A stretch of DNA of 64,000 nt from CBDCFV01 sp965261795 (GTDB taxonomy: Bacteria; Chloroflexota; Dehalococcoidia; Lucifugimonadales; UBA3495). Of this stretch, positions 18,571 through 27,803 are shown in pieces; position 1 is the stretch's first letter, and every line of letters starts with the position of its first letter. A program made the position numbers and the translations under genes. Under the pieces are notes generated by a model that worked only from the letters and a program-made list of their open reading frames with translations, was not told where the DNA came from and made no database searches. Location: NCBI GenBank assembly GCA_965261795.1, contig OZ253476.1:4601993-4665992 (forward strand), given 5' to 3'.

Positions 18571-18649
18571 GGAAGTCGTAAACAAAGGCTGCTAAACTAA
18601 TTCATCGGGCAGTAGGACCGTCATATAGGACTCAAGGGTAAGTACGAAA

Positions 18650-19339
18650 ATGGCTGAACAGAACAAGCAGTTCATTAAGGACATTCATTTCACCGGCGGG
18701 CGCTTTGCGCAAACCCAAGGCTGGCTGGACTTGGACGTTTTGAACGAACTGCTGGTTTACAAGGAGATACTCGTTGCTGCGGCTGGAGAAATCTGGCTAC
18801 GCCAAGACCAGGCCAGGCTTCGCGTACCGGGAGGATTTGCCAACGATTTTCGGCTGGGATTGACCGAGATTGCCGCAGGTTCCTGCTCAGTACGCTTGGA
18901 GTGCATCGTGTCGGAAACGCCCCTCGAACAGGCTGAAATTTTGCGCGACGCTGTCCACGCCGTGGATTCTACCCTCATTGCATCCCAAACCGCCGAGCCG
19001 TTACCGGAGGAAATGCCGGCTTCCGTCCTTAATATGTTCGAGAACTGGGGAAAGACGTTAAGACCGGACGAGAGCATCATGCTCACAGCGTCGGATGGCT
19101 ATGTTCCTGTGTTCAATCGCGAAATTCGCGACAAACTGGCCGTCAGGACTTCTGAAATGATGCCAACTCCGTTAGTCAAGGAAGATGAGCTCGCCAACCT
19201 CACTTCCGCTGAGTCAATTCTGAAAATGGTCGCTGAAATCCACCAATCCAATCCCGAACCGGAAGGATATATTCCCCCGCCTTCCGATTTTGCCAAGAAC
19301 TACAAGCACTACCTCTATGGCTTCCCGAAAGAGGAGTAA
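18650..19339 (+). CDS. Unknown 229-aa protein, putative partner of PIN toxin
   Basis: No named family is recognised. The protein has 'GSCSVRLECIVSETP' and 'PDESIMLTASDGYVPVFNRE' segments suggesting an alpha/beta fold, and a C-terminal tail ending 'YKHYLYGFPKEE'. Its TAA overlaps the ATG of the PIN-domain gene by one base, so the two are translationally coupled. I infer that it is the antitoxin or regulator of that PIN protein; at 229 aa it is far longer than normal VapB antitoxins and has no visible ribbon-helix-helix or AbrB motif. Confidence 0.75.
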   Translation: MAEQNKQFIKDIHFTGGRFAQTQGWLDLDVLNELLVYKEILVAAAGEIWLRQDQARLRVPGGFANDFRLGLTEIAAGSCSVRLECIVSETPLEQAEILRDAVHAVDSTLIASQTAEPLPEEMPASVLNMFENWGKTLRPDESIMLTASDGYVPVFNREIRDKLAVRTSEMMPTPLVKEDELANLTSAESILKMVAEIHQSNPEPEGYIPPPSDFAKNYKHYLYGFPKEE

Positions 19340-19755
19340 TGGGGGAGGTCTTCGCGGATACCGGCTACTGGATTGCAATAGTAAACCCTCGTGACGGCTT
19401 GCATCAGAGGGCGCAAAGTATTGCCCGACAGCTTGGCCCCAACCAGATAATTACAAGCGAGATGGTGCTGGCCGAGTTTCTAAACCACATGTCACAACTT
19501 GGACAACATGACCGCCGTCTCAGCATTGAAACGGTGAGACGGCTCCGGGCCAATTCTGCCTTAGAGATTGTGCCGCAGACCAGCACACAGTTCTGGGCTG
19601 CCACCGGGCGCTACGGAGAGCGCCTTGACCAACGCTGGAGCCTTACCGATTGCGCAAGTTTTCTGATAATGGAATCCCGGGGCATACGGGAAGCCTTAGC
19701 GCATGACGTTAATTTCGTCCAAGCAGGCTTCACCGCCCTATTGCGGGGTGTTTAG
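19339..19755 (+). CDS. PIN-domain ribonuclease (VapC-like toxin)
   Basis: The 138-aa protein has the PIN acidic residues: Asp in 'VFADTGYWIAIVNPRD', Glu in 'SEMVLAEFLNHM', Asp in 'WSLTDCASFLIM' and a final Asp in 'ALAHDVNFVQAGF'. PIN toxins cleave RNA, often tRNA or rRNA. The ATG overlaps the stop codon of the upstream 229-aa gene. The 327 bases downstream before the trp leader hold the leader's own promoter. Confidence 0.85.
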   Translation: MGEVFADTGYWIAIVNPRDGLHQRAQSIARQLGPNQIITSEMVLAEFLNHMSQLGQHDRRLSIETVRRLRANSALEIVPQTSTQFWAATGRYGERLDQRWSLTDCASFLIMESRGIREALAHDVNFVQAGFTALLRGV

Positions 19756-19818
19756 GGCAGCACCCGAAAGTGACATCTGGCCGTAGTACCCGGATGACCG
19801 TGTTGCCAGCGTTCTATC

Positions 19819-19848
19819 TTGACACCACCCGCAACAACCGCCCATACT
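19819..19848 (+). promoter_or_regulatory. Putative sigma-70 promoter of the trp leader
   Basis: A perfect TTGACA at 19819-19824 is followed after 18 bases by CATACT at 19843-19848. Transcription would start near 19855, about 25 bases before the first T-box stem. Inferred from sequence only. Confidence 0.5.
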
Positions 19849-19879
19849 GGCTAATAGACAATCAAATATTCCAAAGGCT

Positions 19880-20182
19880 GTGAAGGGGAGTAGTAGTCTT
19901 CTAGCGTGGCCCAGAGAGCCGGGTTAGGTGAGAGCCGGCGCCAAGCGCGGAAAGACGAATGGACCCCGGAGCCGCAGGCCGATCATCCGAGTCCTTGGTT
20001 AACTCGGTGCTAGGCTGAGACGGTTGGGCGCCGTTACAGGCCCCCGGCACAGGGACCGCGTAGACTAAGGTCTCTCCCGCCGATTGAGATTCCGGTACGG
20101 CCCGTCTACACCTTGGGGCCAGTCTGGAAATGAGGGTGGCAACACGAGTGAGACCCGTCCCTTGGGGCGGGTCTTTTATTTT
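19880..20182 (+). ncRNA. Tryptophan T-box riboswitch leader with terminator
   Basis: The leader has the canonical T-box order. Stem I contains the AGAGAG and GGTGAGAG conserved elements (19911-19934) and a specifier loop with GAATGGACC, giving the codon TGG (Trp) at 19960-19962. The T-box motif AGGGTGGCAACACG lies at 20132-20145. A strong terminator follows (GACCCG 20152-20157 pairing with CGGGTC 20168-20173, then a T-rich run). Uncharged tRNA-Trp would stabilise the antiterminator and let transcription enter trpE. The specifier codon matches the downstream tryptophan genes. Confidence 0.9.
20152..20181 (+). terminator. T-box regulated intrinsic terminator
   Basis: GACCCG, a bulged T, CCC, loop TTG, then GGG and CGGGTC are followed by TCTTTTATTTT. 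The hairpin sits directly after the T-box motif and competes with the antiterminator. Confidence 0.85.
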
Positions 20183-20206
20183 GGTTTATTCTTAAGGAGA
20201 TCCTCC

Positions 20207-21661
20207 ATGTACTATCCCTCACTTGAACAGGTCAAGGCTATGGCGGGCCAAGGCAACCTTGTCCCGGTCTACAAGTCCATCAACGCCGACTTGGAAACCC
20301 CCGTGTCGGCCTACCTCAAGGTGGCCCGCGGCCCCTATTCCTACCTGCTGGAAAGCGTGGAGGGCGGGGAGCGGCTGGGCCGTTACAGTTTCATAGGCAC
20401 CGAGCCGTACAAGGTGGTGCAGACCGGCGCGGGCCTGCCGGGAGGCGAGGTCGACCCGCTGCTGCTGGTTGAGGAGGAGATGGGTCAGTACCGGTACATT
20501 CCGGTCGACGGTCTGCCCGGCTTCCACGGCGGGGCCGTGGGTTACTTGGCCTACGACACCATCCGCTACTTCGAGCCCCGGGTGCATCCCATGCCGGCTG
20601 ACCCGCAGGGTCTCCCAGAGTCGGTCTTCATGTTCGGCGAGACGATCCTGATATTCGACCACCTGCGCCACGACATCAAGGTGGTCAGCCACGCCTATCT
20701 CTACGGCGACGTGGAAAAAGCCTATGCCGAAGCCATCCGCCGCATCGACGAAATGGTTAACAGGCTGGCCCAGCCCCTCACTCTACCTCCTGAGTTGCAG
20801 GACGGAAGTTTCGGCCCGAACGGGTCCGCTCCCATCGAGTCCAACTTCACTACCGAACGTTACGCCGAGGCCATTAACAAGTGCATCGAGTACGTCTATG
20901 CCGGCGACATTATCCAAGTGGTGAACTCGCAGCGTTTCTCCCGCCGCACTGATGCCCACCCCTTCCAAGTGTACCGCGCCCTCCGCAGCGTGAATCCTTC
21001 CCCCTATATGTACTACCTCGACCTTGACAGGTTCCAGATAGTGGGCGCGGCGATAGAGACCGTCGTCAAAGTTGAGGACGGCATCGCCGCCACCCATCCC
21101 ATCGCCGGCACCCGGCCCCGCGGCCGCACCCCCGGAGAGGACGACGCCAACGAGGCCGAGTTGAAGAGCAGCGAAAAGCAGCGGGCCGAACACATTATGC
21201 TGGTGGACTTGGGCCGCAACGACATCGGCCGGGTCAGCGACCCGGGCACGGTCCACGTTACCCAACTCATGGACGTGGAGCGGTTTTCCCACGTCATGCA
21301 CCTTGTGTCTCACGTAGAAGGCCGGCTGCGGAAAGACCTGACCACCTACGACGCATTGCGCTCCTGCTTCCCGGCGGGCACGGTCTCAGGCGCGCCCAAG
21401 ATACGCGCCATGGAGATAATTGCCGAGGTGGAGGGTGAAAAACGCGGCCCCTACGGCGGCGCGGTAGGCTACTTCAGCTACTCCGGCAACATGGACACCG
21501 CCTTGGTGCTGCGCACCGGCATCTACAAGGACGGAACAATGTACGTTCAGGCCGGTGGCGGCATCGTAGCCGACAGTGTGGTCGAGGACGAATACCAGGA
21601 GACCCGGCATAAGGCGGGCGCCATGATGCGGGCCATCGACCGTGCCGAGGGCCGGGAGTGA
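20207..21661 (+). CDS. trpE: Anthranilate synthase component I
   Basis: TrpE converts chorismate to anthranilate with ammonia from TrpG. The start is ATG 20207 (MYYPSLEQVKAMAGQGNLVP) after AAGGAGATCCTCC, giving 484 aa. The feedback-inhibition motif LLES is in 'YLLESVEGGERLGRYSFIG', and the chorismate-binding domain shows 'GTRPRGRTPGEDDANEAEL', 'LVDLGRNDIGRV' and 'FPAGTVSGAPKIRAMEII'. The longer frame opening at 20084 runs through the T-box and is not the start. It is the first gene of the leader-controlled operon. Confidence 0.95.
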   Translation: MYYPSLEQVKAMAGQGNLVPVYKSINADLETPVSAYLKVARGPYSYLLESVEGGERLGRYSFIGTEPYKVVQTGAGLPGGEVDPLLLVEEEMGQYRYIPVDGLPGFHGGAVGYLAYDTIRYFEPRVHPMPADPQGLPESVFMFGETILIFDHLRHDIKVVSHAYLYGDVEKAYAEAIRRIDEMVNRLAQPLTLPPELQDGSFGPNGSAPIESNFTTERYAEAINKCIEYVYAGDIIQVVNSQRFSRRTDAHPFQVYRALRSVNPSPYMYYLDLDRFQIVGAAIETVVKVEDGIAATHPIAGTRPRGRTPGEDDANEAELKSSEKQRAEHIMLVDLGRNDIGRVSDPGTVHVTQLMDVERFSHVMHLVSHVEGRLRKDLTTYDALRSCFPAGTVSGAPKIRAMEIIAEVEGEKRGPYGGAVGYFSYSGNMDTALVLRTGIYKDGTMYVQAGGGIVADSVVEDEYQETRHKAGAMMRAIDRAEGRE

Positions 21662-21713
21662 GCCCCGGAAACATACCGGAATAGGACTTGCCTGAAAACA
21701 TGGAGTTGGTCCA

Positions 21714-22292
21714 ATGCTTTTGATGATCGACAACTACGACAGCTTTACCTATAACCTCTACCAGTACTTGTCGGAGCTTGGGGCAGAGGTGATGACCTAT
21801 CGAAATGACAAGATTACCCTGGAAGAAATAGAGGACTTGGAGCCTCAGGGAATCGTCATTTCCCCCGGCCCGTCCACCCCACTTCAGGCGGGCATTTCCA
21901 ACGACGTTATCCGCCATTTTGGCCCGAAGCTACCCACGTTGGGCGTCTGCTTGGGGCACCAGTGCGTCGGCCACGTCTACGGGGCCAAAGTGGACCGGGC
22001 CGGCGAGATCCGGCACGGCAAGACCTCCATGATCCACCACAACGGCGCCGGGGTCCTGGCCGGACTGCCTCAGCCCTTCGAAGCAATACGCTATCACTCC
22101 TTGGTGGTATACCCCGAAACCGTCCCCGATTGCTTGGAAGTCACCGCTTGGACCGAAAACGGACTGATAATGGGGCTGCGCCACAAGGAATACCCCGTTG
22201 AAGCCGTCCAATTCCACCCGGAGTCAATTATGACCCCCGACGGCAAACACCTTTTACAGAATTTCCTCGACACGGTGGAAGCGAATGGGTGA
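21714..22292 (+). CDS. trpG: Anthranilate synthase component II (glutamine amidotransferase)
   Basis: The 192-aa class I glutamine amidotransferase supplies ammonia to TrpE. The nucleophile Cys is in 'LGVCLGHQCVGHVYG', and the catalytic His and Glu are in 'AVQFHPESIMT'. 'MIDNYDSFTYNLYQYL' at the N-terminus is standard. It follows trpE after 52 bases. Such a subunit may also serve PabB (folate synthesis). The next trp gene, trpD, is 1.5 kb away because two toxin-antitoxin modules lie between. Confidence 0.95.
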   Translation: MLLMIDNYDSFTYNLYQYLSELGAEVMTYRNDKITLEEIEDLEPQGIVISPGPSTPLQAGISNDVIRHFGPKLPTLGVCLGHQCVGHVYGAKVDRAGEIRHGKTSMIHHNGAGVLAGLPQPFEAIRYHSLVVYPETVPDCLEVTAWTENGLIMGLRHKEYPVEAVQFHPESIMTPDGKHLLQNFLDTVEANG

Positions 22293-22385
22293 TCCGCAGT
22301 ACTGTGTGTTGTTAGACGTTCACCCATCAAAGGTGTAGTCTGAACCAGTATCGTTGAATTGGCGTAGGACTAACGGTGTAGCTCC

Positions 22386-22610
22386 ATGAAACGGATGAAA
22401 GTTTTGGTCGAGAAGCACGTCGACGGATTCGTTGCCTACCCGGTGGGCCTGAAAGGCGTCATCGTGGGACAAGGCGACACTTATCAAGAAGTTTTGGCAG
22501 ACGTAAAGTCGGCAATTTGCTTTTATGTAGAAACCTTCGGCGAAGATTCGTTGGAAGAATATACCTCAATGCTCGAAGCATATTTGGTTGACGCCGAAAT
22601 TCCGGTTTGA
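22386..22610 (+). CDS. hicB: HicB-like antitoxin
   Basis: A 74-aa HicB-type protein with the partial RNase H-like fold: 'MKVLVEKHVDGFVAYPVGLK' and 'GDTYQEVLADVKSAICFYVE' match HicB antitoxins ('YVAYVPGLPG...GETYEEALANLKEAI'). No C-terminal DNA-binding domain is present, so it is a short form. The downstream HicA-like frame begins at or just after its stop. The 3' end contains the first copy of an 18-bp direct repeat (22593-22610) repeated at 22611-22628. Confidence 0.8.
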   Translation: MKRMKVLVEKHVDGFVAYPVGLKGVIVGQGDTYQEVLADVKSAICFYVETFGEDSLEEYTSMLEAYLVDAEIPV

Positions 22611-22628
22611 GCCGAAATTCCGGTTTGA
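22593..22628 (+). repeat. 18-bp tandem duplication across the hicB/hicA junction
   Basis: GCCGAAATTCCGGTTTGA occurs twice in a row, at 22593-22610 and 22611-22628. The first copy contains the hicB stop codon and the second the alternative hicA start. Being 18 bases, it preserves phase. Confidence 0.9.
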
Positions 22629-22867
22629 TAGGACGATTCCCCAGAGATTTATCAAGGGGCAGAGCAATCAGGGTGTTCGAGGTACTTGGATTTCGGATTG
22701 TCAAGTTGGGCGCACATATAGTCATGACTAGAGACAACGGTGACGGGGCCGAAACCTCTTTGACTATGCCAAATCATCGAACCTTGAAATCCTCCACCTT
22801 GAGGGCTATGTGTACCCAATCGGGCGTCAGCAGGGAAGAATTCCTGCAAGCCGTCAGTCGCTCCTAA
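22607..22867 (+). CDS. hicA: HicA-like toxin (mRNA interferase)
   Basis: The 86-aa frame has the HicA core: 'PRDLSRGRAIRVFEVLGF', 'GAHIVMTRDNGDGAE' with the catalytic-type His, and 'TMPNHRTLKSSTLRAM'. HicA is a double-stranded-RNA-binding-fold ribonuclease. The order here is hicB then hicA. The opening codon at 22607 is TTG; a second TTG at 22625 (MIGRFPRDLS) lies just after the 18-bp duplication and may be the original start. No ATG is available. Confidence 0.75.
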   Translation: MSRNSGLIGRFPRDLSRGRAIRVFEVLGFRIVKLGAHIVMTRDNGDGAETSLTMPNHRTLKSSTLRAMCTQSGVSREEFLQAVSRS

Positions 22868-22960
22868 GGGTGGTGAATCTGTTCGGTTATGAACCTGAGG
22901 TCCGTCGCCTACGACACAATGCACAACTAATTGACCCAGAGACATCACCGAGGCATCAAC

Positions 22961-23311
22961 ATGACCGCCAAACAGAAAATTCTGGACCTGATACAGGGAT
23001 TCCCGGACATCTTCACTTTCGACGAGGCAATTGTCGGGCTAAGCAAGCTCTACACGATCCCACTTTCAGTGGAACAGAAGAGGCATGGAAATAAAACCAC
23101 TCCCGGGGCCGTATTTCCTCTCGAGAAAGGCCGGGTAATCGAGTCGTTCCAGCGGTTGGCAGATGAACTACCTTACGACGAAACGATTGATGAAGCTTTA
23201 TATTGGCTATACGTGATATTTGAGATTGAGCAAGGACTTGACGAGATCAACAGGGGTGAAGGAATCCCCCATGAAGAAGCCATGAGAAGGTTAGCTGAGT
23301 GGCGACGGTAA
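22961..23311 (+). CDS. RelB/ParD-like antitoxin with internal duplication
   Basis: The start is taken as ATG 22961 (MTAKQKILDLIQGFPDIFTF), giving 116 aa. The first part 'LIQGFPDIFTFDEAIVGLSK' resembles the conserved core of short antitoxins that pair with RelE/ParE toxins; the second part 'LADELPYDETIDEALYWLYV...QGLDEINRGEGIPHEEAMRR' resembles the same core again with the proper tail. So it looks like two antitoxin modules in one frame, twice the usual 75-80 aa. It overlaps the toxin start by 13 bases. Confidence 0.7.
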   Translation: MTAKQKILDLIQGFPDIFTFDEAIVGLSKLYTIPLSVEQKRHGNKTTPGAVFPLEKGRVIESFQRLADELPYDETIDEALYWLYVIFEIEQGLDEINRGEGIPHEEAMRRLAEWRR

Positions 23312-23762
23312 TTTGGTCGCCGCGAGCCCTCCGCCGATTAGGAGAGATATGGTTTTTCATCGCAGCAGGTTCAGAGACGAACGCAGACTCGGTTTCCGAA
23401 CGCATCTCCCAAGCAGCCCTGAGTCTGTCCGATTTCCCCGAAGCCGGCCGTATGGTGCCGGAATTCGAACGCCGAGATATTCGTGAGATACTGGTGCGCC
23501 CCTACAGACTAGGTTCTGTTGACATTTCCCCGTCATTCCCGCGCAGGCGGGAATCCATAGACTTCTAATCGGAGAGAACGTGACTGGCTGATAGTGCTTC
23601 TGGATTCCCGCTTTCGCGGGAATGACGTTATGGGGTTACTGGACTGCCTGATTTCGCAAATGTCAACAGAGCTTAATCTATCGTATTGACGGCAACACGG
23701 TTGTGATAATTACAGTAATTCATGGGGCGCGGCGAATCAGCGAGGTCGACCTGGTACAGTAA
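23299..23762 (+). pseudogene. RelE/ParE-type toxin gene interrupted by a MITE
   Basis: GTG 23299 opens 'MATVIWSPRALRRLGEIWFF', a RelE/ParE toxin. After 'ILVRPYR' the frame runs into a 162-bp element and ends early. Removing 23512-23675 (element plus one TA) rejoins codons as P-Y-R-L-I-Y-R-I-D-G and gives a normal 99-aa toxin ending 'HGARRISEVDLVQ'. The conserved last strand with its Arg residues is lost in the interrupted form, so the toxin is probably inactive. Frame and stop (23760-23762) fit exactly. Confidence 0.88.
23512..23673. mobile_element. MITE family 1, copy 1 (162 bp), TA duplication
   Basis: The left end GGTTCTGTTGACATTT and right end AAATGTCAACAGAGCT are inverted repeats with one or two mismatches; TA flanks both sides (23510-23511 and 23674-23675). 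Inside are two palindromes, CGTCATTCCCGC-GCAG-GCGGGAATCC and GGATTCCCGC-TTTC-GCGGGAATGACG. No coding capacity. The same element occurs at 45512 and 49122, and a decayed one at 26319. The ends and TA preference suggest mobilisation by an IS630 or IS5/IS427-type transposase elsewhere. Confidence 0.9.
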
Positions 23763-23804
23763 ACCCCGCCCTTTTGCCTTTATAACCTTCTTGGAGCAGC
23801 ATCC

Positions 23805-24833
23805 TTGAATATCCGTGAAGCAATCGACGAAGTAGTGTCCGGGCGTTCCCTAGACATGGCCGACGCATCGGCGGTGATGCGGGAGATCATGCAAGGAAAA
23901 GCCACCCCGGCCCAACTTGGCTCCTTCCTCACCGCCTTGAGGCTGAAGGGCGAGACCACCCGGGAACTCGCCGGTATGGCCAGCGTCATGCGGGAGTTCG
24001 CCCTGCGAGTGGAAGTCGACGGACCGTTGGTCGACACCGTCGGCACCGGCGGCGACGGCAGCAACACCTTCAACATCTCCACCGCCACCGCCTTTGTCGC
24101 CGCCGGCGCTGGGCTGAAGGTAGCCAAACATGGCAATCGGGCCGCCTCCAGTTCCTGCGGCAGCGCCGACGTTCTGGAGGCCCTGGGGTCAAGAATCGAG
24201 CTTACGCCCGAGGCGGTCGCCCGTTGCATCAATGAAGTCGGCGTAGGCTACATGTTCGCCCAAGCCTTCCATCCCGCCATGCGTCACGCTGGCCCTGTGC
24301 GCCGGGAAATAGGCATCCGCACCGTGTTCAACATCCTGGGCCCGCTGACCAACCCGGCCGGTGCCCAAGTCCAGTTGCTGGGCGTTGCGTTCCCTGAGTT
24401 GGGCGCGACCATGGCCGAAGTCCTGCGGCTCCTTGGCTCCCACCATGCCATGATTGTCCACGGCCACGGCGGCTTGGACGAAATATCTCTATCCGGGGAC
24501 ACCTTGGTCTGGGAACTCCAAGGAGACCACGTCAGGGAATGGACGGTGCGCGTGTCCGATACCGGCCTTCCCCATACGCCGGTCGAGGCCGTCCGCGGCG
24601 GCGACAAAGAACAAAACGCCGCCACCATGCGCCGCGTCTTCCAAGGTGAGTCGGGCCCGGTCCGCGACATGGTCTTGCTCAACAGCGCCGGTGTATTGCT
24701 GGTGGGTGATCTGGTGGCAACCATCCGGGAGGGTGTAGAGTTGGCCGCGGAAATCATCGACAGCGGCGCGGCCTTGGACAAGCTGGACCGGTTTGTGGAG
24801 CTTACACAACGCTTGGGAGGAGACTCCGCCTAG
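23805..24833 (+). CDS. trpD: Anthranilate phosphoribosyltransferase
   Basis: The 342-aa protein transfers phosphoribose from PRPP to anthranilate. The PRPP motif is 'GTGGDGSNTFNISTATAF', followed by 'AKHGNRAASSSCGSADVLEA' and 'NPAGAQVQLLGV'. The start is TTG 23805 (MNIREAIDEVVSGRSLDMAD), preceded by TTGGAGCAGC. Length is normal. It is separated from trpG by hicBA and the interrupted toxin module, and is followed by trpC after 10 bases. Confidence 0.95.
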   Translation: MNIREAIDEVVSGRSLDMADASAVMREIMQGKATPAQLGSFLTALRLKGETTRELAGMASVMREFALRVEVDGPLVDTVGTGGDGSNTFNISTATAFVAAGAGLKVAKHGNRAASSSCGSADVLEALGSRIELTPEAVARCINEVGVGYMFAQAFHPAMRHAGPVRREIGIRTVFNILGPLTNPAGAQVQLLGVAFPELGATMAEVLRLLGSHHAMIVHGHGGLDEISLSGDTLVWELQGDHVREWTVRVSDTGLPHTPVEAVRGGDKEQNAATMRRVFQGESGPVRDMVLLNSAGVLLVGDLVATIREGVELAAEIIDSGAALDKLDRFVELTQRLGGDSA

Positions 24834-24843
24834 AGTCACTGAT

Positions 24844-25665
24844 ATGCCAAACATCCTCGACGAAATAGTTGCCGCCAAGACCAAGGAACTTGCCCGGCAA
24901 AAGCTTGCCGTATCCTTGGAGGCGCTGACGGACAAAATTGCATCCCAACCGCCTGCACTATCCCTGTCCGACGCCCTCAAAGTGGGGGGCGTCCGTCTGA
25001 TCGCCGAGGTCAAAAAGGCCTCGCCCTCCCGCGGCCTGCTCCGGCCCGATTTCGACCCGGTGGACTTGGCAGGGACCTATTCGGCCAACGGCGCCTCGGC
25101 CATCTCGATACTCACCGACCCTCGGTTCCAAGGCGAACTGGAGCACATTGTCCAAGTGAAAGCCGCCGCGGCTCATCTCCGAGGTCAAAGCGGGGCCGCC
25201 CCGGTGCTCCGCAAGGACTTCATCTTCGACCCATACCAAGTCCATGAAGCCCGGGCCGCCGGCACAGACGCCATCTTGCTGATCGTAGCCATCCTGACTC
25301 CTTCCCAAGTCATAGAATATCTCCAACTGGCGCGCGCCCTCGGCATGGACTGCTTGGTGGAGGTGCACGACCCCGACGAGGTGCAGGTAGCTCTTGACGC
25401 CGGAGCGGAAATCATCGGCATCAACAACCGTGACTTGCGGACCTTCGTAACCGACCTCAAGGTCACCCGGGACCTGGCCCCGCTGGTCCCCAAGGACAAG
25501 GTGCTGGTCAGCGAGAGCGGCATCCACAGCCCCGACGACCTGCGCGCCTTGTCGCCTTTCGGGGTCAATGCCGTCCTGGTGGGCGAGTCCATCGTAACCT
25601 CCGAGGATGTCGCCCAAAAGGTCCGGGAGTTGGCCAGCGCCGTCGTCCCCATGGCAAGCGCATGA
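24844..25665 (+). CDS. trpC: Indole-3-glycerol phosphate synthase
   Basis: The start is ATG 24844 (MPNILDEIVAAKTKELARQK), giving 273 aa. The TIM-barrel active-site segments are 'LIAEVKKASPSRGLLRPDFD' (catalytic Lys), 'AISILTDPRFQGEL', 'VLRKDFIFDPYQVHEARAAG' (second Lys) and 'GINNRDLRTF'. It closes the ring of CdRP to form indole glycerol phosphate. Its last four bases overlap the ATG of trpF. Confidence 0.95.
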   Translation: MPNILDEIVAAKTKELARQKLAVSLEALTDKIASQPPALSLSDALKVGGVRLIAEVKKASPSRGLLRPDFDPVDLAGTYSANGASAISILTDPRFQGELEHIVQVKAAAAHLRGQSGAAPVLRKDFIFDPYQVHEARAAGTDAILLIVAILTPSQVIEYLQLARALGMDCLVEVHDPDEVQVALDAGAEIIGINNRDLRTFVTDLKVTRDLAPLVPKDKVLVSESGIHSPDDLRALSPFGVNAVLVGESIVTSEDVAQKVRELASAVVPMASA

Positions 25666-26315
25666 CGCGGGTCAAGATTTGCGGAATCCGCACCTTGGAG
25701 GACGCCGAAGTTGCCGCCGCGGCCGACTTCATCGGCCTGGTTTTCGTTCCGGGGCGCCGGAGACGGCTGGAAACCGAAGCAGCCCGCGAAATTGTGGACG
25801 GATTGAAAGGCTCCTTGGAAACCGCTCCCAAGGTCGTCGGCCTGTTCGCCGACCAGCCACTCGACGAAGTCAACCGCATCATCAACGCTTGCAACCTGGA
25901 CTTGGCTCAGCTATGCGGCGCGGAATCGTTGGCCTACTGCCAACAGACGGCCGCCCAAGTCATCAAGGTAATTCACATCCCCCACGGTCAACCCTCGGCG
26001 GTATCCGGGCAAGAACTGGAAGAGAGGGTCCTGCTCCACCGGGAAGCTGGTCACCTGGTTACGCTGGACCGGCTGGTTGAAGGCCTCCAAGGCGGCACCG
26101 GGGAAAGCTTCGACTGGACCATCGCTGCGGAACTTTCCCAGCAAGGCCACAGCTTCCTGATGGCCGGTGGCCTGTCTCCGGACAACGTAGCGGACGCGGT
26201 GGCAATGGCGCATCCTTGGGGAGTGGACGTCTCCAGCGGCGTGGAAACCGATGGCGTCAAAGACCACCAGAAAATCCGCGATTTCATCCAAAACGCCAAG
26301 TCAGTGATCAAGTGA
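25662..26315 (+). CDS. trpF: Phosphoribosylanthranilate isomerase
   Basis: The 217-aa protein has the TrpF signature 'VKICGIRTLEDAE' with the catalytic Cys, the 'FIGLVFVPGRRR' strand, a Asp-bearing late segment ('FDWTIAAEL'; the usual xxxxDG is less clear) and a phosphate loop 'LMAGGLSPDNVADAV', followed by 'GVDVSSGVE'. It performs the Amadori step before TrpC. ATGA overlap with trpC shows coupling. A decayed MITE lies between it and trpB. Confidence 0.93.
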   Translation: MTRVKICGIRTLEDAEVAAAADFIGLVFVPGRRRRLETEAAREIVDGLKGSLETAPKVVGLFADQPLDEVNRIINACNLDLAQLCGAESLAYCQQTAAQVIKVIHIPHGQPSAVSGQELEERVLLHREAGHLVTLDRLVEGLQGGTGESFDWTIAAELSQQGHSFLMAGGLSPDNVADAVAMAHPWGVDVSSGVETDGVKDHQKIRDFIQNAKSVIK

Positions 26316-26318
26316 TCA

Positions 26319-26549
26319 CATGTTGACATTCGCCCACAATTCCCGCGCCCGCAATTCTCGCCTTCTTCCCGTCATTCCCGCGCACTCCCCGTCATTCTCG
26401 TCTTCTTCCCGTCATTCCCGCGCACTCCCCGTCATTCCCGCGCACTCCCCGTCATTCCCGCCCTCTCCCCGTCATTCCCGCGCAGGCGGGAATCCAGAGA
26501 TTTCTTGAGAGAGAATGCGGTTGCCTGATCTCGCTAATGTCGACACAAC
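26319..26549. mobile_element. MITE family 1, degenerate copy 4, with amplified half-palindromes
   Basis: The left end CATGTTGACATTCGCC and the right part GCCTGATCTCGCTAATGTCG line up with the ends of the 162-bp element (TGTTGACATT and GCCTGATTTCGCAAATGTC). Between them a unit of about 20 bp (CCCGTCATTCCCGCGCACTC and variants) is repeated about six times and ends in a full palindrome at about 26457-26483. It fills the trpF-trpB gap. No terminator is seen, so trpB may still be read from upstream. Confidence 0.65.
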
Positions 26550-26594
26550 CTGGCCACTGACTACCAACCATTTTATTCAAAGAGGTCTTCTAGC

Positions 26595-27803
<1,209 letters not shown>

